Source of the DNA: UBA4459 sp963776205
GTDB lineage: Bacteria; Bacteroidota; Bacteroidia; Bacteroidales; F082
Length of the DNA: 64,000 nt
Direction of reading: 5' to 3'
Assembly (NCBI GenBank): GCA_963776205.1
Contig: CAVZLR010000001.1
Location: forward strand, 186,001-250,000
Made by a program: the position numbers and the translations under genes. The notes beneath the pieces are model-generated. The model had not been told where the DNA came from and did no database searches. It saw only the letters and a list, made by a program, of their open reading frames with translations. Below are positions 57,400 through 64,000 of this stretch, piece after piece (positions within the stretch are counted from its first letter, which is position 1; every line of letters starts with the position of its first letter).

Positions 57400-57475
57400 A
57401 TTATTCCTGCAACGTGAAATCATTTTGATAAAGGATACAATTTTTTAAATCATTGTTATTTTTTAACAAAAAAGC

Positions 57476-57507
57476 TTGACATGCATAGCATCTATGTTGT
57501 ATATTTG
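57476..57507 (+). promoter_or_regulatory. Promoter of the MarR-fad operon
   Basis: TTGACA at 57476-57481 and TATATTTG at 57500-57507, 18 bases apart, match the Bacteroidota TTG / TAnnTTTG pattern with correct spacing. The ATG of the MarR gene follows at 57542. Confidence 0.65.
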
Positions 57508-57524
57508 TTGTGCACGCATAGCAT
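57481..57524. promoter_or_regulatory. Two MarR-type operator candidates
   Basis: ATGCATAGCAT (57481-57491, a perfect ATGC-ATA-GCAT palindrome) and ACGCATAGCAT (57514-57524) are direct copies 33 bases apart, one right after the -35-like element and one just after the -7 box. Repressor binding there would block the promoter. Confidence 0.55.
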
Positions 57525-57541
57525 ATTTCTAATATAAAACT

Positions 57542-57997
57542 ATGAATATTGAAGAAACTGTAGACTTTCATTTGAGGTCTACTTTGTTCGCAATGAGGCG
57601 GATGTACAATTTATTAGCCACTGAAAATGGAATTACACAGGGGATTGGTTATGCACTTATCAATATTGGTAAGGACGGTATTCCAGCCACTAAAATTGCT
57701 CCGATTATGGGCATGACCTCTTCAAGTCTGAGCCGGTTATTAAAAGAAATGGAAACAAATGGTTTGATTTACCGCCGAAATGATGATGAAGATAAAAGAG
57801 TGGTTCGCATTTTTTTAACGAAAGAAGGATTTAATCTTAGGGAAAAAGTGAAAGAAGTGGTAGTTAATTTCAACAAGAATTTATTTGAAAAGGTAAATTC
57901 CGAAGAAATGAAAGGCTTTGTGAAAGTGAACAATATGATTAAAGAGTTGGTAATTGCCGAAGTTGATGAATTTCAGAATAATACACACCCAAAATAA
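57542..57997 (+). CDS. MarR family transcriptional regulator
   Basis: Winged-helix repressor, 151 aa. The DNA-binding core runs GIPATKIAPIMGMTSSSLSRLLKEMETNGLIYRRNDDEDKRVVRIFLTKEG split over the recognition helix and wing (the DEDKR wing is typical). First gene of the plus-strand operon with fadN, fadA and fadE-like genes. It probably controls them and itself through the repeated palindrome near its promoter, and may respond to an acyl-CoA or aromatic acid; the ligand is unknown. Confidence 0.88.
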   Translation: MNIEETVDFHLRSTLFAMRRMYNLLATENGITQGIGYALINIGKDGIPATKIAPIMGMTSSSLSRLLKEMETNGLIYRRNDDEDKRVVRIFLTKEGFNLREKVKEVVVNFNKNLFEKVNSEEMKGFVKVNNMIKELVIAEVDEFQNNTHPK

Positions 57998-58024
57998 TTA
58001 ATATAAATCTTGCAAATAATAGCT

Positions 58025-60427
58025 ATGACACGAAGAATTAAAAAAGTAGCCATATTGGGATCCGGGGTGATGGGCTCAGGAATTGCCTGTCATTTTGCCA
58101 ATATTGGTGCTGAAGTATTGCTGATCGATATCGTACCGCGCGAGCTGGACGATAAAGAAAAAGCAAAAGGACTTACGCTTGACGACAAAGTGGTAAGAAA
58201 CCGGATCGTGAATAACTCGCTGCAGGCAGCTTTAAAATCAAAGCCCTCCCCTATCTACAAACAATCATTCAGCAAACGAATCACAACAGGCAACTTTGAT
58301 GATGACCTGTCAAAAATTGCCGATTGTGACTGGGTAATTGAAGTGGTCATTGAAAGACTCGACATCAAACAATCCGTATTTGCCAATGTGGAGAAATACC
58401 GGAAACCGGGTACATTGATCACAACCAACACTTCGGGTATTTCAGTTGAAGCCATGCTGGAAGGCAGGAGCGAAGATTTTCAGCAACATTTTTGCGGAAC
58501 ACACTTTTTCAATCCGCCACGATACCTGCAATTGTTTGAAATCATACCGACAAGTAAAACCTCTCAGAAAGTGCTCGACTTTCTGGCAGACTATGCTTCC
58601 CGGTTCCTTGGAAAAATCCCTGTGCTGGCCAAAGACACACCAGCCTTTATCGCCAACAGAATTGGCACCTTCTCCATTATGGAGTTATTCAATAATGTGA
58701 AAAATCTGGATTTAACGATTACAGAAATAGACAAGCTTACCGGGCCCGTTATCGGACGAGCAAAATCAGCAACTTTCAGAACAGCAGATATTGTTGGCCT
58801 TGATACATTGGTGCATGTAGCCAATAATATTAAGGAAACCACCAAGGACGAAGCCAATGCGCTGTTCGCCATCCCCGATTATTTAAAAACTATGCTGGAA
58901 AACAAATGGTTGGGATCGAAAACAAAACAGGGGTTCTATAAAAAAGCAGAAAAAGATGGCAAAAAGATCTTCCCGACACTCGATATTAAAACAATGGAGT
59001 ACACGGAAGACCCAAGGCCTAAATTTGCTGTTTTTGAGCAAACAAAAGGCATTGATGACCTGCGGGAGCGCATGCCCATCCTTTTTGCCGATAAAACCAA
59101 AGTAGGCGAATTTTACCGCGCTTCATTTTACAGTTTATTCCAGTTTGCTTCCAATCGCATCCCTGAAATAAGTGATGAGATTTACAAAGTGGATGATGCC
59201 ATGAATGCCGGTTTTGGCTGGAAATTAGGACCTTTCCAAACATGGGATGCAGTAGGTGTTCCTGATACGGTTAATGCCATGGAAAAAGCAGGTAAAAACC
59301 CTGCACAATGGGTATATGACATGCTGGATGCCGGTATCACTTCATTTTACAAAGTAGAGAATGGAAGGAAATATTTTTATAATCTTCCGAGCAAATCGTA
59401 CAAAGAAATCCCAGGACAGGAAGGTAGGCTTTCATTGGAAGTGCTGCGCAATACGAATGTCATCTGGCATAATGAAGATACAACCCTGTTTGATTTGGGC
59501 GATGGTATATTAAACATCGAATTTCATACAAAAATGAACACTATCGGCCAGGGGGTGCTGGAAGGACTGAACTATGCAGTTGATCTTGCCGAAAAAGAAT
59601 TTAAGGGACTCGTAGTTTCAAATGAAGGCGATCATTTTTCTGCAGGTGCCAATGTGGGCATGATCTATATGCTGGCTATCGAGCAGGAATGGGAAGAACT
59701 GGACATGGCTGTGCAATGGTTCCAGAAAACTATGATGCGTATGCGTTATTCATCCATCCCTGTAATTGCGGCACCGCATGGTATGGCACTTGGTGGTGGA
59801 TGCGAACTTTGTATGCACTCCGATAAGGTACTGGCACATGCAGAAACTTATATGGGGCTTGTTGAATTCGGTGTAGGTCTGATCCCTGGTGGTGGCGGCA
59901 CCAAAGAGTTTGCCTTGCGACTATCAGACGAATTGCAAGACGGTGACATCAGGACCAACGCTTTCCTGAATCGTTATTTAAGCATCGGGCAGGCCAAAGT
60001 ATCCACCTCAGCTTATGAAGCATTCGACCTTGGATATTTACGCAAAGGCGTTGATGAAGTTATCGTGAGCCGAGCCCATCATCTGGCCTATGCCAAAAGA
60101 CTGGCACTTGATCTTGCAGAAAAAGGTTACACTCAACCTGCTTCAAGAAACGATATTAAAGTATTGGGTAAAGAAGCATTAGGAATGGTTTACGTAGGCG
60201 CCGATGGTTTCGTAACCGGAAATTATATGTCGGAACACGACCAGGTGATTGCAGAAAAATTAGGAGAAGTGCTTTCGGGAGGTGAAATTTCTCAAGCACT
60301 TACAGAAGTATCTGAACAATACCTGCTGAATTTGGAGCGCAAAGCCTTCATGGAGTTATGCTCAACACGCAAAACGCTGGAGCGTATCCAAAGCCTGATT
60401 ACAAAAGGTAAAATATTACGTAACTAA
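58025..60427 (+). CDS. fadN: 3-hydroxyacyl-CoA dehydrogenase / enoyl-CoA hydratase (FadN type)
   Basis: Bifunctional beta-oxidation enzyme, 800 aa from the ATG at 58025 (MTRRIKKVAILGSGVMGSGI); a TTG at 58010 would add five residues. The order is dehydrogenase first, hydratase last, as in Bacillus FadN, opposite to FadB. NAD site ILGSGVMGSGIACHFANIG; GTHFFNPPRYLQLFEIIP with the catalytic His region; KDTPAFIANRIG. The C-terminal crotonase part has NEGDHFSAGANVG and APHGMALGGGCELCMHSDKV. Second gene of the operon, 28 bases after the MarR stop and 29 bases before the thiolase gene. Confidence 0.92.
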   Translation: MTRRIKKVAILGSGVMGSGIACHFANIGAEVLLIDIVPRELDDKEKAKGLTLDDKVVRNRIVNNSLQAALKSKPSPIYKQSFSKRITTGNFDDDLSKIADCDWVIEVVIERLDIKQSVFANVEKYRKPGTLITTNTSGISVEAMLEGRSEDFQQHFCGTHFFNPPRYLQLFEIIPTSKTSQKVLDFLADYASRFLGKIPVLAKDTPAFIANRIGTFSIMELFNNVKNLDLTITEIDKLTGPVIGRAKSATFRTADIVGLDTLVHVANNIKETTKDEANALFAIPDYLKTMLENKWLGSKTKQGFYKKAEKDGKKIFPTLDIKTMEYTEDPRPKFAVFEQTKGIDDLRERMPILFADKTKVGEFYRASFYSLFQFASNRIPEISDEIYKVDDAMNAGFGWKLGPFQTWDAVGVPDTVNAMEKAGKNPAQWVYDMLDAGITSFYKVENGRKYFYNLPSKSYKEIPGQEGRLSLEVLRNTNVIWHNEDTTLFDLGDGILNIEFHTKMNTIGQGVLEGLNYAVDLAEKEFKGLVVSNEGDHFSAGANVGMIYMLAIEQEWEELDMAVQWFQKTMMRMRYSSIPVIAAPHGMALGGGCELCMHSDKVLAHAETYMGLVEFGVGLIPGGGGTKEFALRLSDELQDGDIRTNAFLNRYLSIGQAKVSTSAYEAFDLGYLRKGVDEVIVSRAHHLAYAKRLALDLAEKGYTQPASRNDIKVLGKEALGMVYVGADGFVTGNYMSEHDQVIAEKLGEVLSGGEISQALTEVSEQYLLNLERKAFMELCSTRKTLERIQSLITKGKILRN

Positions 60428-60455
60428 CCAACATTAATCTGAAAAAAATAATATC

Positions 60456-61628
60456 ATGAATGCATATATAGTAGCAGGATATCGATCAGCAATTGGTAAA
60501 GCACCCAGGGGTAGTTTACGTTTTACACGCCCCGATGATATTGCGGCAGTCGTTATCAAACACATTTTGAATAAGTTTCCTCAAATCGATCAATCGAAAA
60601 TTGACGATGTGGTGGTAGGAAACGCTTTTCCCGAAGCCGAAACAGGCTTCAATATGGGACGATTATTATCCCTCATGTCGATGAACACCATCGAAGTCCC
60701 GGGCTCCACTGTAAACAGGTATTGCGCCTCAGGGCTTGAAACTATCGCCATTGCTTCTTCAAAAATCTCAGCTGGTATTGCTGATATGATTGTGGCTGGT
60801 GGCGCCGAAACCATGTCGATGATCAACATGGGTGGATGGCGGATGGTGCCCAATCCGGATGTGGCCAAAGAGCATCCCAAATGGTTTTTGAGTATGGGAT
60901 TGACATCGGAAATGGTGTCTAAAGAATACAAAATTTCACGTGAAGAGCAGGATAAATTTGCTGTAAACTCAGTGAATAAAGCCCTGGCAGCTATTGATGC
61001 CGGATTGTTCAAAGATGAAATTGTTCCGATTACGGTAAAAGAAAATTATTTCGCTGACAACAAGATGAAAACACGTGAATATGTTTTCGACACCGATGAA
61101 GGCCCCAGAAGGGGAACAACTGTGGACGCACTTGCTAAACTTAGGCCTGCTTTTGCCTCTGACGGAATGTCAACAGCAGGTAATTCCTCGCAAATGTCGG
61201 ATGGTGCTGCCTTCGTTTTGGTGGTATCTGAAAAAACGCTAAAAGAATATAAGCTAGCACCTATAGCCCGTCTGGTTGATTACCAGGTAGCTGGTGTAGA
61301 ACCTTATAAAATGGGCATTGGTCCCGTAGCTGCCATTCCTAAAGTTTTGAAACATGCCGGAATGAAGCTTTCTGATATCGAACTGATCGAATTGAATGAA
61401 GCATTCGCATCTCAATCAATTGCAGTGATAAACGAATTGAAGATCAATCCTGATATCGTAAATGTGAATGGTGGCGCCATTGCATTAGGCCATCCATTGG
61501 GAGCTACAGGTGCAAAGTTAACCGTGCAGTTGCTGCACGAGCTTAAGCGCAGGGGCGGGAAATACGGTATGGTCACCATGTGTATCGGAACCGGGCAAGG
61601 CGCTGCTGGAATATTTGAATTGCTTTAA
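60456..61628 (+). CDS. fadA: Acetyl-CoA acyltransferase (thiolase, FadA type)
   Basis: Thiolase of 390 aa, cleaving 3-ketoacyl-CoA to acetyl-CoA. Nucleophile Cys in VNRYCASGLETIAIAS (about residue 90), NEAFASQ with the catalytic His-Asn-Glu region, GGAIALGHPLGATGAKL with the active His, and the second Cys in MCIGTGQGAAG. Third gene of the MarR-fadN-fadA-fadE run; the order matches the Bacillus fadNAE operon. It can also serve the acetoacetyl-CoA made by the leucine cluster. Confidence 0.94.
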   Translation: MNAYIVAGYRSAIGKAPRGSLRFTRPDDIAAVVIKHILNKFPQIDQSKIDDVVVGNAFPEAETGFNMGRLLSLMSMNTIEVPGSTVNRYCASGLETIAIASSKISAGIADMIVAGGAETMSMINMGGWRMVPNPDVAKEHPKWFLSMGLTSEMVSKEYKISREEQDKFAVNSVNKALAAIDAGLFKDEIVPITVKENYFADNKMKTREYVFDTDEGPRRGTTVDALAKLRPAFASDGMSTAGNSSQMSDGAAFVLVVSEKTLKEYKLAPIARLVDYQVAGVEPYKMGIGPVAAIPKVLKHAGMKLSDIELIELNEAFASQSIAVINELKINPDIVNVNGGAIALGHPLGATGAKLTVQLLHELKRRGGKYGMVTMCIGTGQGAAGIFELL

Positions 61629-61652
61629 AAAAATAACCTAAAAAATATAATC

Positions 61653-63437
61653 ATGTCTGAAAATAAAATACTAAAAGGAGGCGAATTTTTGATTCGCGAA
61701 ACCAATGCACAGGATGTATTTATCCCTGAAGAATTCAATGAAGAACAACGGATGATTGCCCAGAGTTTTAAAGAGTTTACCGATACACAGGTACTCCCCC
61801 AAATGGAACAACTGGAAAAACATGACCGTGAGCTACTCATTAAGATGTTTAAAGATGCCGGCGAACTTGGTTTGTTAGGCGTTTCAGTTCCGGAAGAATA
61901 CGGCGGATTTGGACAAAATTTTGTAACCTCTATGCTGGCGGTTGAGGAAATGGGGAAAGGTTTCAGCTTCGCAGTTGCCTATTCAGCACATACCGGAATT
62001 GGTACTTTACCCATATTATATTATGGTACGGAGGAACAAAAAGAAAAATACATTCCCAAACTGGCATCGGGCGAATTTATCGGCGCTTACTGCCTTACAG
62101 AGGCTGATGCAGGTTCTGATGCCAATTCTGGTAAAACTAAGGCGAAGTTAAGCTCCGATGGAAAGTATTACATACTCAATGGCGTTAAAATCTGGATCAC
62201 CAATGGCGGTGTAGCGGATTTATTGATCGTTTTTGCCAAAATTGATGACGACAAAAAATTAAGCGCATTTATAATTGAAACGGCATATGATGGAATTACC
62301 ATTGGAGCTGACGAAGAAAAAATGGGAATAAAAGGTTCGTCAACTGTTCAAATATACCTGGATGATGTGAAAGTGCCGGTAGAAAACTTACTAGGCGAAA
62401 GAAATGGCGGATTTAAAATTGCACTGAACATCCTCAACCTGGGAAGGATTAAACTGGCAGGAGCAACAACCGGAGCAAGCAAATCCTGTATTACACATGC
62501 GGTAAATTATGCGAACGAACGCAAACAGTTTGGTCAACCGATAGCCAGCTTTGGAGCTATTAAACATAAATTGGCAGAAATGGTTATTCAGAATTTTGCT
62601 GCTGAATCTTTAACATACAGGGCCAGTCAAAATATTGAAGATGCTATCCAGGCTTTAGTGGATGAAGGAATGGGTAAAAGCAAGGCCGCCTTGGAAGGTA
62701 TCCGGCAATATGCCATTGAAGCTTCTATAGCCAAAGTATTTGGATCAGAAGCACTTGATTATGTTGTCGATGAAGGTGTTCAGGTTTATGGTGGTATGGG
62801 TTATTCAGCAGAAACTCCTGTTGAAAAAGCCTATCGCGATTCACGGATCAACCGGATTTTTGAAGGTACGAATGAGATCAACCGGATGGTAATCGTTGGT
62901 GAACTCATTAAACGAGGGTTGAAAGGTGAAATAGACCTGCTCACACCTGCAAAAGAAGTGGGTAAAGAACTGATGGGCATACCTGATTTTGGCAGTCCGA
63001 CTACGGATTATTTTGATTCGAAGAAAAAGATGATCGTTAATTTCAAAAAAAGCATTTTAATGGTAGCTGGTTCGGCCATTCAGAAATTCATGCAAGACAT
63101 TTCCAACGAGCAGGAATTACTGATCAATGCAGCCAATATGATCATGTGGACCTATGCCGCAGAATCCATGCTGTTACGTATTGAAAAGCTGAATGGTATG
63201 TATGATGAGGAGAAAATGAACATTTATAAAGACATACTTGACGTGTATATTTATGACATTGCACACAAAATCAACAAGGAAGGTGTTGATGCTGTAAATT
63301 CATTCGGAACCGGCGATGAAAAACAAGGTATGCTTATGGGTATGAAACGTTTTACTAAAGCAACTTCCGTTAATGTAATGGTGGCACGCCGAAGAATTGC
63401 TGATAAATTGATTGAAGATAACAAGTATAACTTTTAA
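61653..63437 (+). CDS. fadE: Acyl-CoA dehydrogenase, long form (FadE/VLCAD-like)
   Basis: First-step beta-oxidation flavoenzyme, 594 aa. FAD/acyl motifs: YCLTEADAGSDANSGKTKA, WITNGGVADLL, ANERKQFGQPIASFGAI. The catalytic Glu is E404 in RINRIFEGTNEINRM. A C-terminal extension of about 170 residues beyond the core is the form seen in Bacillus FadE/YusJ and VLCAD-type enzymes. Last beta-oxidation gene of the operon, 24 bases after the thiolase. Electron acceptor (EtfAB) genes are not in the window. Confidence 0.92.
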   Translation: MSENKILKGGEFLIRETNAQDVFIPEEFNEEQRMIAQSFKEFTDTQVLPQMEQLEKHDRELLIKMFKDAGELGLLGVSVPEEYGGFGQNFVTSMLAVEEMGKGFSFAVAYSAHTGIGTLPILYYGTEEQKEKYIPKLASGEFIGAYCLTEADAGSDANSGKTKAKLSSDGKYYILNGVKIWITNGGVADLLIVFAKIDDDKKLSAFIIETAYDGITIGADEEKMGIKGSSTVQIYLDDVKVPVENLLGERNGGFKIALNILNLGRIKLAGATTGASKSCITHAVNYANERKQFGQPIASFGAIKHKLAEMVIQNFAAESLTYRASQNIEDAIQALVDEGMGKSKAALEGIRQYAIEASIAKVFGSEALDYVVDEGVQVYGGMGYSAETPVEKAYRDSRINRIFEGTNEINRMVIVGELIKRGLKGEIDLLTPAKEVGKELMGIPDFGSPTTDYFDSKKKMIVNFKKSILMVAGSAIQKFMQDISNEQELLINAANMIMWTYAAESMLLRIEKLNGMYDEEKMNIYKDILDVYIYDIAHKINKEGVDAVNSFGTGDEKQGMLMGMKRFTKATSVNVMVARRRIADKLIEDNKYNF

Positions 63438-63439
63438 TC

Positions 63440-63540
63440 CGTCATAGCGAACACAGCGGGAAGAAATAGGGAAGTGTAAAGCGATCTAAATTTTAATGCG
63501 AATTAGATTGCTTCGCACTTCGTTGCTCGCAATGACGCAA
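63440..63540. repeat. Second palindromic intergenic repeat (REP-like)
   Basis: Starts CGTCATAGCGA and ends TCGCAATGACG, with an inner pair AGCGATCTAAATT / AATTAGATTGCT. This resembles the widespread GTCATTGCGAG...AGCAATCT intergenic repeat, a different family from the one at 28477. It fills the gap between the fadE-like gene and the next gene. Confidence 0.75.
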
Positions 63541-63548
63541 CATATGAT

Positions 63549-64000
63549 ATGGAAAGAGAAAACAACATCCGGAAACTGGGCAACAGCAATTTTCACATGA
63601 AATTATTCATGCTGAAAAACTTGCCCATGGCATTTCTGGCGGGATTAAAAGTGATTGAAATTGACAGTTCGAAAGCAACGGTCACCGTTCCATATAAATG
63701 TCTCAACAAAAATCCTTTCCGGTCCATTTATTTTGCAGTGCTTAGCATGGCGGCAGAATTAGCTACAGGCATACTGGCCATGGCTGCCATAAAAGATTAC
63801 TCTGTTCCTGTATCTATGCTCGTGCTCGAAATGAAAGCCGGATTTCAAAAAAAAGCAAGGACAAAAATTACTTTCAAATGCGAAGAAGGAAAGAAATTTG
63901 GTGCAGCCGTTGCTAAAAGTATTGAAACAGGAGAAGGACAAACAGTAGAAGTTACTTCAACAGGTTACGATTTGGAAGGAGATATTGTTGCTGAATTTAA
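63549..64000 (+). CDS. DUF4442 hot-dog-fold protein (thioesterase-like), partial
   Basis: About 150 codons from ATG 63549 (MERENNIRKLGNSNFHMKLF), running off the right edge. The hot-dog core is visible: VTVPYKCLNKNPFRSIYFAVLSMAAELATGILAM, VSMLVLEMKAGFQKKARTKITF. DUF4442 proteins are related to acyl-CoA thioesterases (PaaI/YiiD-like). It lies 111 bases after the fadE-like gene, separated by a REP-like repeat, so co-transcription is uncertain. Confidence 0.85.
   Translation, partial: MERENNIRKLGNSNFHMKLFMLKNLPMAFLAGLKVIEIDSSKATVTVPYKCLNKNPFRSIYFAVLSMAAELATGILAMAAIKDYSVPVSMLVLEMKAGFQKKARTKITFKCEEGKKFGAAVAKSIETGEGQTVEVTSTGYDLEGDIVAEF

Overview
The window comes from a Bacteroidota genome, most likely an anaerobic or facultative member near Bacteroidales/Marinilabiliales (an inference; no rRNA is present). 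Supporting signs are gingipain-type proteases and a BNR-repeat protein that end in type IX secretion (T9SS) type A sorting domains with the YPNP motif, PKD modules, lipoproteins of Bacteroidota type, and promoter -7 boxes of the TAnnTTTG form used by the Bacteroidota sigma factor. Coding density is high and no gap without a gene exceeds about 300 bases. I see no tRNA, rRNA, CRISPR array, transposase or phage gene.

Layout. 1-935: start of a malic enzyme (runs off the left edge). 1145-8047: tandem Kgp-like and Rgp-like C25 proteases, the second broken by one frameshift. 8228-10732: LolC/E-type permease, methyltransferase and RbfA. 10832-13666: M20 amidohydrolase, MtnA-type isomerase and 3-methyladenine glycosylase, all with indels. 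13730-19670: sortilin-like BNR protein, Nim-like flavoprotein, DEAD-box helicase, CAP protein. 19720-22818: TlpA-like thioredoxin, DUF6029-like barrel and Omp28-like lipoprotein. 22892-28469: mannose-6-phosphate isomerase, secreted BNR/T9SS protein, C69 dipeptidase. 28640-31827: glycyl radical enzyme, best read as trans-4-hydroxyproline dehydratase, with its activase. 32016-38977: PhoH, DNA polymerase I, ROK kinase, lipoprotein, metallo-beta-lactamase-fold hydrolase. 38982-49375: leucine/branched acyl-CoA catabolism (two HMGL-fold lyases and a carbonic anhydrase on the minus strand; carboxylase beta, enoyl-CoA hydratase, biotin carboxylase, acyl-CoA dehydrogenase and acetoacetyl-CoA synthetase on the plus strand). 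49411-52799: two small membrane proteins and a large secreted protein of unknown function. 52823-57365: butyrate kinase and fused isobutyryl-CoA mutase IcmF. 57542-64000: MarR regulator and a fadN-fadA-fadE-like beta-oxidation operon, then a DUF4442 thioesterase-like gene.

How it works together. The left half supplies secreted proteolysis and peptide use (C25 proteases, C69 dipeptidase, M20 hydrolase, hydroxyproline dehydratase). The right half is a branched-chain and short-chain acyl-CoA centre: leucine carbon goes through methylcrotonyl-CoA carboxylation to HMG-CoA, acetoacetate and acetoacetyl-CoA. Isobutyryl-CoA (from valine) can be isomerised by IcmF to butyryl-CoA, which butyrate kinase (with a phosphotransbutyrylase not in this window) or the FadNAE-like enzymes can process. 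This looks like an amino-acid-fermenting or amino-acid-respiring protein degrader; that is inference from gene content.

Quality note. At least nine apparent single-base indels in six genes cluster between 6.5 and 19.2 kb, while 22-64 kb is free of them. This looks more like local sequence error than gene decay.
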